Shown here: positions 16,554 through 25,100 of the stretch, piece after piece
Layout of the letters: each line of letters begins with the position of its first letter
Position numbering within the stretch: the first letter of the stretch is position 1
Assembly: GCA_031292565.1 (NCBI GenBank)
Contig: JARLGW010000005.1
Coordinates: forward strand, 186,001-250,000
DNA: 64,000 bases
Direction: 5' to 3'
DNA from: Paludibacteraceae bacterium
GTDB taxonomy: Bacteria > Bacteroidota > Bacteroidia > Bacteroidales > Paludibacteraceae
The notes under the pieces: model-generated
The model's input: the letters and a program-made list of their open reading frames with translations, nothing else
Databases searched by the model: none
Told to the model about the DNA's origin: nothing
Program-made: the position numbers and the translations under genes

Positions 16554-18515
16554 ATGGATTATTTTCAATCAATCTTATTTTTTCTAAAAAAGCCCACGTT
16601 AAGCACATACCTTACTTTAAGGTGTTGCTGTTTGCTGCTATGTTTTTCTTCGATAGCCTTTTCTCAAAAAGACTCTATCGGGGGGAGCATCCATTTGCAG
16701 GAAGTGCGTGTGGTAGATAAAGGTGTGGACAAGTTTTATACCCAGTCGCGCTTTAGCCTCGGCACCCGTTTGCAGGTGGCCGATAGTGCGGTTATTGCCC
16801 AAATTCAAAATAGTAGCCTGTCAGAATATCTTTTACGCAACACCTCTATTTTTATCAAGGAAAGTGGAAATGGTATGCTGTCCAGTATCTCGCTCCGGGG
16901 TACCTCCTCATCCCATACCGCCGTGAGTTGGAATGGGTTGAACATCAATCCGCTTACCATGGGGCAGGTGGATTTTAGCCAGTTGCCCTTGTTCTTTTTC
17001 GAGAAAATAGCGGTGCATCCGGGTGGGGAGAGTGCCTTGTATGGCAACGGATCTATCGGGGGCAGTATCCTGTTAGGTTCGGATGCCGAATATAAAAAGA
17101 GGTGGACGGGGCTTGTGCAGGAATCAGTGGGTAGCTACGGCTATAATTTTTCGGGAGCAAAGGTGCAGGGTGGAACCAATAAATGGCAAATGCGTACAGC
17201 GTTGATGTACACCTATTGTGAAAATGATTTTGACATACAGAGAGCTTCTTTTTCCGGTACTAAAAAAGAGAAACAGCAAAACGCGGAATATTGGAATTAT
17301 GGTTTTTTGCAAGATGTAGCGTGGAAAATTTCTACCCGGAACGAATTAACCGTGAACGCTTGGCACACCTATTATTACCGAGAGATACAGCCTTCTATTC
17401 AAAACAACAAAGATACGGCCTCGTATGACGACATTACAAGCCGTAACACGCGTGTAGTAGCCACCTTTAAGCACCGGGGCTCTATTAGCTGGACATCCCG
17501 AATGGCTTACATTGACGATTATCAATTGAACCAGGGGGATGTAATTGCAACCAGTAATTATATAGCCGGAGCCGATGCTGAAAAATCGTGGAAGTGCTTT
17601 TCCTTCAAAGGGGGAGCATCGGTGCAGTACATAGCCCCCCACGTGTATTCCTACGATTCGGGTGTAACCGAGTGGCGCGAGAATTTTTATTTGCTTTCGC
17701 GTTGTCAGCTTTCATCCCGGTGGGATGCCGATGTGAATTTGTGTCAGAACTTCGTGTCGGGCATCCATGTGCCGTTTACCCCTTCGGCGGGGACTTCGTA
17801 TAAACTATTGCGGACAGAATGTAATGAATTGTCAGTCCGGGGTAATTGCTCCCGTAGCTTTAAAGTGCCCACGCTGAACGACCGATATTGGGGCGGGCTG
17901 GACAACCGCTATTTGAAACCTGAAGATGGGGTTAACACGGAGATGGGGTTGGATTATCTTTTTCATGCAAAGAAATATACCACACAGCTTAATGCTTCGG
18001 TTTACTATAACCGGGTGAAGAACTGGATTATGTGGATGCCTCGAGGAAACACCTGGAAGCCGCAGAATGTAGATTTGGTAGCTGCCAAAGGGATAGAGGC
18101 CAGCCTGAAGCAAACGTTGAGCATGCAAAAGCTTACGGTTAACCTCACGTTGAATTGTGCCTATACGCTCACCACGGTGCTGGAGGGTTTTGATGATATG
18201 ACTCCGTTCAACAACAGGCAAATGCCTTTGCTGCCCAAATACACAGCTAACGGCTTGTTGCAGGTGAATTATAGCCGGGCTTATTTCACGGTAAACACTT
18301 GCTACGTGGGCGAAAGGGCTACGTCCAACGTGTATGATATTATGGATGCTTACGTGGTGACTAACCTCTCAGCTGGGTATAATTTCCATATTGGGAAACA
18401 AATTCTGTCCCTTTCAGCTCAATTGAATAATGTTTTTGACCAAGAATATGAAACGGTTCCTTTCAGAGCGATGCCATTACAAAATTGGACTAGCACCTTG
18501 AAGTGGATCTTTTAA
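16554..18515 (+). CDS. btuB: TonB-dependent cobalamin receptor (BtuB-like)
   Basis: 653 residues from ATG at 16554. A longer ATG at 16512 would begin inside the riboswitch B12 box and is less likely. A signal peptide (LTLRCCCLLLCFSSIAFS) precedes an N-terminal plug (~50-160, with VHPGGESALYGNGSIGGSIL) and a 22-strand outer-membrane barrel ending in the aromatic residue of WTSTLKWIF. Such receptors import corrinoids across the outer membrane using TonB/ExbBD energy. The riboswitch upstream and BtuG-like lipoprotein downstream assign cobalamin as substrate rather than siderophore or glycan. Confidence 0.88.
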   Translation: MDYFQSILFFLKKPTLSTYLTLRCCCLLLCFSSIAFSQKDSIGGSIHLQEVRVVDKGVDKFYTQSRFSLGTRLQVADSAVIAQIQNSSLSEYLLRNTSIFIKESGNGMLSSISLRGTSSSHTAVSWNGLNINPLTMGQVDFSQLPLFFFEKIAVHPGGESALYGNGSIGGSILLGSDAEYKKRWTGLVQESVGSYGYNFSGAKVQGGTNKWQMRTALMYTYCENDFDIQRASFSGTKKEKQQNAEYWNYGFLQDVAWKISTRNELTVNAWHTYYYREIQPSIQNNKDTASYDDITSRNTRVVATFKHRGSISWTSRMAYIDDYQLNQGDVIATSNYIAGADAEKSWKCFSFKGGASVQYIAPHVYSYDSGVTEWRENFYLLSRCQLSSRWDADVNLCQNFVSGIHVPFTPSAGTSYKLLRTECNELSVRGNCSRSFKVPTLNDRYWGGLDNRYLKPEDGVNTEMGLDYLFHAKKYTTQLNASVYYNRVKNWIMWMPRGNTWKPQNVDLVAAKGIEASLKQTLSMQKLTVNLTLNCAYTLTTVLEGFDDMTPFNNRQMPLLPKYTANGLLQVNYSRAYFTVNTCYVGERATSNVYDIMDAYVVTNLSAGYNFHIGKQILSLSAQLNNVFDQEYETVPFRAMPLQNWTSTLKWIF

Positions 18516-18527
18516 AAAAAATAGGCT

Positions 18528-19637
18528 ATGAAAAAATACTTTCTTTACTTCTTCCTGATTTTGTCTCTAGTGTCGTGTCATCACGACAAGGATAGTGAGG
18601 ATTCTACTTCCACTACTACAACATCTTCTTCGGGCACCACGTATAGTTACACTTGCATTGTGGTAAACCAAGGTAATTATTCCGAATCCAATGGAAGTAT
18701 TAGTTTGTATAATTCGGCTACGGGAGCCGTAACGCAGGAGGTTTTTACCACGGCCAACGGGTATAAACTGGGCTCTATTATAGAATCGGCCACGTTGCAT
18801 GCCGATTTGATTTTGCTTATGTGCAACAACGAGGATAAAGTGGTGTTGCTCAATTCGTCCACCATGAAGGCCGTGAGCGACCCTATTACGGGTATCGGCA
18901 TTCCCCGTTATGCAGCCATCCACGGAAACTATGCTTACGTGTCGTGCTGGCAGAAGAAAAATTCATCGGGCACGGTTACGGTAGCGCAGCACGTGGCCAA
19001 AATAGATTTATCTACTAAAAAAGTAGTGGGCTCGCTGCAAACCACGGGGCAGCCCGAGGGCATGCTGATAAAGGGCGACACGCTATATGTGGCCTCCGGT
19101 TCGGGCATGGATGTATATAATGCCAACACGGATGCGCTGATAAAACATATCGACTCCCAGTTTACCACGGCCGATGCCCAGCAACTGGTGGTGGACAAAA
19201 ACGGTTGCGTATGGTTGTCGTTAGGCACCTATTCCACCAGTAGTGCAGGCGGCTTTATGTGTGTGGATCCATCCTCGTTAACCATAAAAACGCAGTTTGC
19301 CGAATCGAAACTCACTTACGAGGGCGATATGGCCGTATCTCCGGCGAAGGACAAAATCTATTTTCTGTATTCCAACGGCATCGTTAGCGGGCAAACGGCA
19401 GATGTTGCCACTTCCATTTATTCGTTGGATGTGAGCTCGTATCAGGTTAGCTCATCACCTGTTGTTACGGGAGTAGGGTTTTACGGGCTAGGAGTAGAGC
19501 CCTCCACGGGAACCATTTACACGGCCAACGTAAACGGGTTTATTACCAACAGCATGATGTATTTGTATGACACTTCGGGCAATAAACTCACATCGTTGAT
19601 GACCGGGGTGGGTACTTGCCGTTTTGTGTTTAAATAA
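18528..19637 (+). CDS. btuG: BtuG-like surface lipoprotein (YncE/DUF5074 beta-propeller)
   Basis: 369 residues. The lipobox LSLVSC gives a lipidated Cys near residue 17, followed by a Ser/Thr-rich tether and a propeller of YncE-type blades (IVVNQGNYSESNGSISLYN, then repeated V(D)L(S)T-like strands). In Bacteroides thetaiotaomicron, BtuG is a surface-exposed beta-propeller that captures vitamin B12 with extreme affinity and hands it to BtuB. The same gene order and overall type, 12 bp after the receptor stop, indicate the same role here. The family assignment rests on architecture and context, not on an alignment. Confidence 0.8.
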   Translation: MKKYFLYFFLILSLVSCHHDKDSEDSTSTTTTSSSGTTYSYTCIVVNQGNYSESNGSISLYNSATGAVTQEVFTTANGYKLGSIIESATLHADLILLMCNNEDKVVLLNSSTMKAVSDPITGIGIPRYAAIHGNYAYVSCWQKKNSSGTVTVAQHVAKIDLSTKKVVGSLQTTGQPEGMLIKGDTLYVASGSGMDVYNANTDALIKHIDSQFTTADAQQLVVDKNGCVWLSLGTYSTSSAGGFMCVDPSSLTIKTQFAESKLTYEGDMAVSPAKDKIYFLYSNGIVSGQTADVATSIYSLDVSSYQVSSSPVVTGVGFYGLGVEPSTGTIYTANVNGFITNSMMYLYDTSGNKLTSLMTGVGTCRFVFK

Positions 19638-19670
19638 CACGACGGCCTGTTTTTATTTTGTTGCTTTTTA

Positions 19671-19678
19671 TATCTTTG
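19671..19678 (+). promoter_or_regulatory. -7 box of ppnP
   Basis: TATCTTTG fits TAnnTTTG and lies 28 bp before the ppnP ATG. Confidence 0.6.
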
Positions 19679-19706
19679 CCTTATAAATTTTAAAAAATAG
19701 AAGACG

Positions 19707-19988
19707 ATGTTTAAAACGAATGAATATTTCGATGGAAAAGTAAAATCGGTCGCGTTGGATTCTGCCGAAGGCACAGCCACTATTGGCGTTATGGCTGCCG
19801 GTGAGTACGAATTTGGTACATCTACCGTGGAAGTAATGACCGTTGTTTCCGGTAAACTGTCAGTGAAACTACCTGACGAAAACGAATGGAAAGTGTACAA
19901 GAAATTTGAAACTTTTGTAGTAGAAAAAGGCGTGAAGTTTAAAGTAAAAGCTACGGAAGATACTCCTTATTTGTGCTTGTATAAATAA
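19707..19988 (+). CDS. ppnP: Pyrimidine/purine nucleoside phosphorylase PpnP
   Basis: 93 residues, the full length of the PpnP/YaiE (DUF1255) cupin. Characteristic segments are NEYFDGKVKSVAL at the start, GVMAAGEYEFGTSTVEVMTV, and the closing FKVKATEDTPYLCLYK. The E. coli protein phosphorolyses several nucleosides to free base and ribose-1-phosphate. It is a single gene with its own promoter box and terminator. Confidence 0.92.
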   Translation: MFKTNEYFDGKVKSVALDSAEGTATIGVMAAGEYEFGTSTVEVMTVVSGKLSVKLPDENEWKVYKKFETFVVEKGVKFKVKATEDTPYLCLYK

Positions 19989-20011
19989 GTTGCAATGAAT
20001 TAAAGCATGGA

Positions 20012-20039
20012 AGCCCCCGAAATTTTCGGGGGCTTTTTT
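20012..20039 (+). terminator. ppnP terminator
   Basis: AGCCCCCGAA (20012-20021) pairs perfectly with TTCGGGGGCT (20024-20033) and is followed by TTTTT. Confidence 0.92.
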
Positions 20040-20053
20040 GTGGTATATGTTGA

Positions 20054-21301
20054 CTAATATTGTATGTTATAATTTCCGGGGAGAATTATTCTCCAATTTG
20101 ATTTGTTTTTAAGAAACTCATCGAACCCTTTTTTGTAAATAAATTTTCTTTCATTTGCATCTTTCATCCAAAACTCATTTTCATCAGCTTCTTTGTTAAT
20201 GAAATTTGCAACTTCGTTAAGTCTACTAAATTCATTTTTGTCAATATTATTATCCGTATCTGCAATGGTAATATGTAAAAACTTACATTTATTCCATGAA
20301 GTTAAAGTAGAAATAATAGAGTTTATATGTGGATCAGAAAATGAATAGCCTACTGTAATTATGCCAACACAATCATTACAATCATTTGCAAAAGCATTAA
20401 ATGATATATTTAAGGGTTCGCTAAATGCTCTTTGAGATTTATTATACCCTGTAATAATAGGTGAATATAACAGCATTTCGTTTGGATTTCCTCCTTGAGC
20501 TCCTATTGCATATAACTGTTGGCTGTAATATTCTGGTTTCCTAATGTTAATGTATTTTCCAAATCCCATATCATATTTGTATCCATTATAAATTGCTCCA
20601 TGTAAGTTAATATAGCTCAGTTTAGCAAGCTTATAATGTTCTAGGTTCTTGTCAAAAAGCCATTCTATATCATTGTATTTTACTATACCATTATAAATAG
20701 GTATTTTTTTGCTAATAGATTGAGTGACTAATGAGTCGTAGTTAGTTGTGTAAAATTTAACAGAGTATCCTTTTGATAAATAGTATTTTATAAAGTCAAT
20801 TAAATTTTTGTTTAGTTCTGTATGTTTTTTATCATTAATTTGAATATCATATTCATATATTTTGTCAATTACAACGTTTAAATAATGGGTGTAAATTTCA
20901 TAAATATATGCTCTGCTTTGATCGTCGTCTTTTTTATCAAAAAGATCATTGATGAGATTCTTTAGATCATAAATTGAAGGTGAAAAAGAAGTGTTTTGTA
21001 TATTTTTTCCTTCTGTTGTCAAACTAAGTTTATAGTTCAATATTGATTCAAGGGTTGCTAGGAATGTTTCAAAATTTGATTTATTGGGATCGTAATAGTT
21101 GTCTAATATTTCAAAAATGTATTTGCCTAGAGTTTTCCCATTAATTTCATATTTATTGTTTTCAATGAAGCAATTTTTTATACTATCACTGCTTATACCG
21201 TTCCAAGGAATAGCTGCTCCTGCTCCAAGTAAGATCACAATTTGTTTTCGTTGTCTTCTTTTTAATTTCCAATAAGATTTTGAGAAAATAGTCGTATTCA
21301 T
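20054..21301 (-). CDS. SIR2-family protein, putative NAD-consuming defence gene
   Basis: 415 residues. Motifs of the SIR2-like NAD-binding fold are in order: GAGA (26-29, LLGAGAAIPWNG), TTNYD (185-189), LHG (233-235) and GYSFSD (318-323). The TTNYD/LHG set marks the SIR2_2 type found in anti-phage proteins such as ThsA and DSR, which degrade NAD+, rather than a protein deacetylase (no zinc-binding Cys quartet). It is much richer in A/T than its neighbours, stands alone between ppnP and the ars genes, and has no TM or extra effector domain, all of which suggests horizontal acquisition. Defence function is inference. Confidence 0.8.
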   Translation of the reverse strand: MNTTIFSKSYWKLKRRQRKQIVILLGAGAAIPWNGISSDSIKNCFIENNKYEINGKTLGKYIFEILDNYYDPNKSNFETFLATLESILNYKLSLTTEGKNIQNTSFSPSIYDLKNLINDLFDKKDDDQSRAYIYEIYTHYLNVVIDKIYEYDIQINDKKHTELNKNLIDFIKYYLSKGYSVKFYTTNYDSLVTQSISKKIPIYNGIVKYNDIEWLFDKNLEHYKLAKLSYINLHGAIYNGYKYDMGFGKYINIRKPEYYSQQLYAIGAQGGNPNEMLLYSPIITGYNKSQRAFSEPLNISFNAFANDCNDCVGIITVGYSFSDPHINSIISTLTSWNKCKFLHITIADTDNNIDKNEFSRLNEVANFINKEADENEFWMKDANERKFIYKKGFDEFLKNKSNWRIILPGNYNIQY

Positions 21302-21504
21302 AAAATTATTTTTTCAAAAATAACTTATAATTAAATAATAAGATGTCTTTTTTTTAAATATTTCTTTTTTTTGGAGAATCTGTAATCTGAACCCGTTTTG
21401 GCATAGGTAGAACCTATGTCGAAGCAAAAGGTAAAGCTCTCTCTTTGTACATTAAAATCTGCTAGATAAAAAACAACAAAGCTCGATATAATTATCCCGT
21501 TAAA

Positions 21505-22566
21505 TTAAAACTCAACTCGTTTCTTCAACGCGTATTTTACTAATAACAGCATCACCGGCACTTCTACCAGTGGCCCTATCACGGCGGCAAAGGCTTCGCC
21601 GGAGTTAATGCTAAACACGGCTACTGCCACGGCAATGGCCAGCTCGAAATTATTACTTGCCGCGGTAAACGATAGCGTGGTGGTTTGCTCGTAATTAGCC
21701 CCGATCTTTTTACTCATATAGAAGGACAGGAGAAACATCACTCCAAAATAGATGATAAGCGGAATGGCTATTTTAACCACGTCCAAAGGCAAGGCTACTA
21801 TATATTCGCCTTTCAGAGAGAACATCACGAAGATGGTAAAGAGCAAAGCGATTAGCGTGAGCGGACTAATTTTCGGGATGAATCGGTTGTGATACCAGTT
21901 CTTACTCTTCACTCGTATCAAGACAAACCGGGTAAGGAACCCGGCAATAAAAGGGATGCCTAGGTAAATAAACACACTTTGAGCTATTTGACTCATGGTG
22001 ATTTTAGACACCGCGTCGGTGGTAGGCACGCCAAACCAAGCCGGCATCACCGCGATGAACAGGTAGGCATACACGGAGAAAAACAACACCTGAAAAATGG
22101 AATTGAACGCCACTAACCCGGCTGCATATTGCGTGTCGCCCTTCGCCAAATCGTTCCACACGATTACCATGGCAATACACCGAGCCAACCCGATAAGAAT
22201 AATACCATACATGTAGGGCAAATTGGAGTTGTGCTCCCCCGGAAAGAGCTTGAAAAACACGATGGCGAGGGTAAACATCAGCACGGGCCCTACAACCCAG
22301 TTCTGAACCAATGAAAGAACCAGTATTTTGGTGTTTTTGAAAACATCGCCAAGCTCTTCATACTTCACTTTGGCCAGTGGCGGGTACATCATCACAATTA
22401 AGCCGATGGCAATAGGGATATTGGTAGTGCTATCGGGCGACGTTTTCAGCGAATCCCAAAACCCGGCGATAGCAGGATTTAAAAATCCCACGAGCACACC
22501 CATGCCCATAGCCAGGAATATCCACAGGGTGAGGTATCTATCTAAAAAGCTTAATTTCTTTTCCAT
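21505..22566 (-). CDS. acr3: Arsenite efflux transporter, ACR3 family
   Basis: 353 residues with ten hydrophobic helices. Family signature [19 protein letters not shown] contains the conserved Cys that binds As(III) thiol-wise; [14 protein letters not shown] near the end is likewise diagnostic. ACR3 proteins export arsenite (some also antimonite) by proton antiport. ATG at 22566 is chosen over a TTG at 22584. It is the last gene of the minus-strand ars/hgc operon, 24 bp after hgcB. Confidence 0.93.
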   Translation of the reverse strand: MEKKLSFLDRYLTLWIFLAMGMGVLVGFLNPAIAGFWDSLKTSPDSTTNIPIAIGLIVMMYPPLAKVKYEELGDVFKNTKILVLSLVQNWVVGPVLMFTLAIVFFKLFPGEHNSNLPYMYGIILIGLARCIAMVIVWNDLAKGDTQYAAGLVAFNSIFQVLFFSVYAYLFIAVMPAWFGVPTTDAVSKITMSQIAQSVFIYLGIPFIAGFLTRFVLIRVKSKNWYHNRFIPKISPLTLIALLFTIFVMFSLKGEYIVALPLDVVKIAIPLIIYFGVMFLLSFYMSKKIGANYEQTTTLSFTAASNNFELAIAVAVAVFSINSGEAFAAVIGPLVEVPVMLLLVKYALKKRVEF

Positions 22567-22590
22567 CTGTTTTTTTCTTTTCAAATTAAT

Positions 22591-22887
22591 TTAGCAACAA
22601 GCGGAACTGCCGGAACAACTGCACGTAGGTTCCGTTCCTTTCAACACGCCTTTTATTATGCCGGCAGCACAGCCCACCCCCGTTTTTACGCTCAATGCTT
22701 CCGATGCACAGTTTTTGGCACAAGCTCCACATTCCATGCACTGATCGCGATTTACAATTTCAGCTTTCCGATTTGTTATTTCAAACACTTCGTGTGGACA
22801 TACTTTGGTACACATACCGCATGCTATACATTTCTCTTTATCCAATTGAAGTGTAACCACATCCTTTAAATAAACTAACTTTTTCAT
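22591..22887 (-). CDS. hgcB: Mercury methylation ferredoxin HgcB
   Basis: 98 residues. It has two [4Fe-4S] motifs, CIACGMCTKVCP and CMECGACAKNC; the latter carries the ECGAC form with an additional Cys that is diagnostic of HgcB, and the protein ends in a vicinal Cys pair (SSACC) as HgcB does. HgcB delivers electrons to the corrinoid of HgcA and is thought to bind Hg(II) through its tail cysteines. It follows hgcA by 15 bp, the order seen in proven methylators. ATG at 22887 is used; the upstream TTG adds only two residues. Confidence 0.92.
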   Translation of the reverse strand: MKKLVYLKDVVTLQLDKEKCIACGMCTKVCPHEVFEITNRKAEIVNRDQCMECGACAKNCASEALSVKTGVGCAAGIIKGVLKGTEPTCSCSGSSACC

Positions 22888-22902
22888 AATCAAATCTCTT
22901 AT

Positions 22903-23943
22903 TTAATTAAAAAAACGAGATACCGTAAATAACACCAACCCGGCTATGGCTCCTGCAGCCTGAATAGGAATGCCTATCTTCATTTCTTTCAACACGCCCG
23001 ACAGGGATGTGTAGGTAGATGCTCCGGTAAAGTTCATGGACAAAAAAGAGGACATGGAAGTAAAGATCAGTACCCATGAAATGTTTTCCAAGTAATTGAT
23101 TCCTAATAAATTAAAGGCGAATAAAATGGCTGTAACAACGATGCCCACGGATAGCCCTTTTGCCGAAAAACTCCGAAAAGGAAGGTAGGGTAATAGCAAA
23201 GGAGCCAAGAGCGTTCCGGTTAAAAAAGCTACAATCACGTTTGCAAACACGGAAACCCATTTTTCGGAAAGAACCGACAGCGAATAGCCCCCGGCATGAA
23301 AACCCGAAAGCCCGATTAAGAGCATCAGGGCTGCAAGCAAATATTTGTAGCTTAACACAATTTCAACAGGCACTAATTTCAACCGCTCAAACCAAGGGAA
23401 CTCCACCCTGCGCATGGTGGGTGTGGCTTTGTACCCGTTTTCCACGTAGGGGCGAATATCTTGAGCCCGCACCGGGCCATAGGTAACGGTAAAGCCTGTT
23501 TGCTCTTTCACTTTGTGAGCCGCTACACCCACCGCTCCCAATTGTGGCAGAATAAGTTTTTGGTGCGAAACAATATCTTTGAGCGAGGTTTCATTGATTC
23601 GTTTCACCAGCTCCACCGTGCCGAATGTACCTTTGCCTGCGGCACACCATACATTGATTCCCTTGGTATCGAGCACTAGAATCCAAGCGTTGAAACCTGC
23701 CAGATTTTTGCGCACCACATCGAAGGTTAATTTGTAATTGGAAGTAACAAATACATCCGAAGTTCGGCTGGGGTTGCCAATAGCATAAAGCCCCGGATTA
23801 ACCATGTAGCCATAGCGATTGATTGCTAAACGTACTTTTACGGCTCCTAATTTGTCTTTCCAGTTCAACTTGCTTGTAACCCGTGGTACACGAGCAGCTA
23901 AAGGCATGAGGTTAACAGGATTTAAGATCGACTGCGTATTCAT
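22903..23943 (-). CDS. hgcA: Mercury methylation corrinoid protein HgcA
   Basis: 346 residues. The corrinoid-binding domain (~25-190) contains the cap-helix motif NVWCAAGK at 97-104; Cys100 would be the lower axial cobalt ligand unique to HgcA. Five transmembrane helices follow (from ~215 to the C-terminus), the HgcA topology. Together with HgcB it transfers a methyl group to Hg(II), forming methylmercury. An in-frame ATG at 24009 would overlap arsC by 29 bp; 23943 is preferred. It lies within an arsR-controlled operon, so expression may respond to arsenic or another thiophilic metal(loid). Confidence 0.95.
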   Translation of the reverse strand: MNTQSILNPVNLMPLAARVPRVTSKLNWKDKLGAVKVRLAINRYGYMVNPGLYAIGNPSRTSDVFVTSNYKLTFDVVRKNLAGFNAWILVLDTKGINVWCAAGKGTFGTVELVKRINETSLKDIVSHQKLILPQLGAVGVAAHKVKEQTGFTVTYGPVRAQDIRPYVENGYKATPTMRRVEFPWFERLKLVPVEIVLSYKYLLAALMLLIGLSGFHAGGYSLSVLSEKWVSVFANVIVAFLTGTLLAPLLLPYLPFRSFSAKGLSVGIVVTAILFAFNLLGINYLENISWVLIFTSMSSFLSMNFTGASTYTSLSGVLKEMKIGIPIQAAGAIAGLVLFTVSRFFN

Positions 23944-23980
23944 ATAATATATAATTTGGTGATTTTCTTTCTGTTTATGT

Positions 23981-24409
23981 TCAAATTTGAGGTTTGATAT
24001 TTTCTTCATAGAATTTATAGAAACCTTCTTTTATCTCATCCCTCACCCTGACGAATTCACTCCAGATAAATTCATCCGTTCCCGTGGCGTGCGAGGGATC
24101 GTCAAACCCGATATGCAAGCGGTGCGCTACTCTCCCGGTAAACGCAGGGCAACTTTCGTTGGCTCCACCACACACGGTAATTACATAATCCCATCTTTCT
24201 TTGATGTATTTCTGCACCGAGTCCGACGTATGCTTGCTGATGTCAATACCCGCTTCTTTCATCACTGCCACGGCTTTTTCGTTCAACTTGCCCGAAGCAT
24301 TCGTTCCGGCGGAACACACGGTAATATTGGGATCGAACGATTTCAACCATCCGTGTGCCATTTGGCTTCGGCAACTGTTGCCGGTACAAAGAATCAATAC
24401 TCTAATCAT
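23981..24409 (-). CDS. arsC: Arsenate reductase, thioredoxin-coupled (low-MW phosphatase fold)
   Basis: 142 residues from ATG at 24409. The P-loop CTGNSCRSQ (Cys8) and the pair in VCGGANESCP (~Cys80 and Cys87) form the three-Cys relay of the Staphylococcus-type ArsC, which reduces arsenate to arsenite with thioredoxin. The product is the ACR3 substrate encoded three genes downstream. A TTG at 24433 is an unlikely longer start. The gene is 20 bp after the ABC ATPase stop. Confidence 0.93.
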   Translation of the reverse strand: MIRVLILCTGNSCRSQMAHGWLKSFDPNITVCSAGTNASGKLNEKAVAVMKEAGIDISKHTSDSVQKYIKERWDYVITVCGGANESCPAFTGRVAHRLHIGFDDPSHATGTDEFIWSEFVRVRDEIKEGFYKFYEENIKPQI

Positions 24410-24429
24410 ATTGTAAAATAGTTTAAGAA

Positions 24430-25098
24430 TCAATTTATTAATATTCCATTATTCAACTTTATCCGAAGCGTACCATACTCCGCCGCTACAGGGCTATGTG
24501 TAACCATCACAACCGTAGTGCTTTGTTTTTGGTTTATTTCCTTTAAAATAGTTAGAATTTCTTCGGATAAACCAGGGTCAAGATTTCCCGTAGGCTCATC
24601 GGCAAGGAGGAGGTCTGGGTTGTTGGCCAATGCGCGAGCTATTGCTACACGCTGTTGCTGTCCTGCCGAAAGTTCTTTGGGATAATGGGTAGTGCGGTCT
24701 GCCAAACCAACCCATTCCAACAATTCAATGGCTCGTTTTTTATTTTCATGCTTATTTTTATTCTTCACATTCAACGCTATCATAATATTTTCGGTGGCAG
24801 TGAGGTATGGAATCAGAGCAAAGCTCTGCATAACAAAGCCTACATGTTTGCTACGAAAAGTAGCCAAATCATTATCGTTGTGCAGGTTTATTTCCTTTCC
24901 GTTATATATTAACGAGCCGGTTGTAGGTTGCAATAAACCGCCAAGGATTAACAGCAGCGTAGTTTTTCCTGAACCGGATGTCCCGGTAATGGTGACAAAT
25001 TCTCCTCTCGGAATGTCAAGAGAAAGATTATCAACTGCATTAATAGCTCCTTCTAGTCGTTGATATGTTTTGGTAAGGTTTTTTATTTGTATTAGCAT
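24430..25098 (-). CDS. ABC transporter ATP-binding protein (MacB/LolD type)
   Basis: 222 residues with Walker A GTSGSGKTT, Q-loop, signature LSAGQQQRVAIARAL and Walker B LLLADEPTGNLD. This is the MacB/LolD/FtsE class that powers mechanotransmission by FtsX-like permeases instead of classic transport. Its partner is the permease that ends 2 bp upstream. Its place between arsR and arsC suggests a role in metal(loid) or thiol-conjugate handling, but no substrate can be read from the sequence. Confidence 0.9.
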   Translation of the reverse strand: MLIQIKNLTKTYQRLEGAINAVDNLSLDIPRGEFVTITGTSGSGKTTLLLILGGLLQPTTGSLIYNGKEINLHNDNDLATFRSKHVGFVMQSFALIPYLTATENIMIALNVKNKNKHENKKRAIELLEWVGLADRTTHYPKELSAGQQQRVAIARALANNPDLLLADEPTGNLDPGLSEEILTILKEINQKQSTTVVMVTHSPVAAEYGTLRIKLNNGILIN

Positions 25099-25100
25099 AA

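Noticed and set aside
21402-21418. CATAGGT-AGA-ACCTATG palindrome upstream of the SIR2 gene
   Set aside because: Short, single, no promoter box or T-run nearby; not enough to assign a function.
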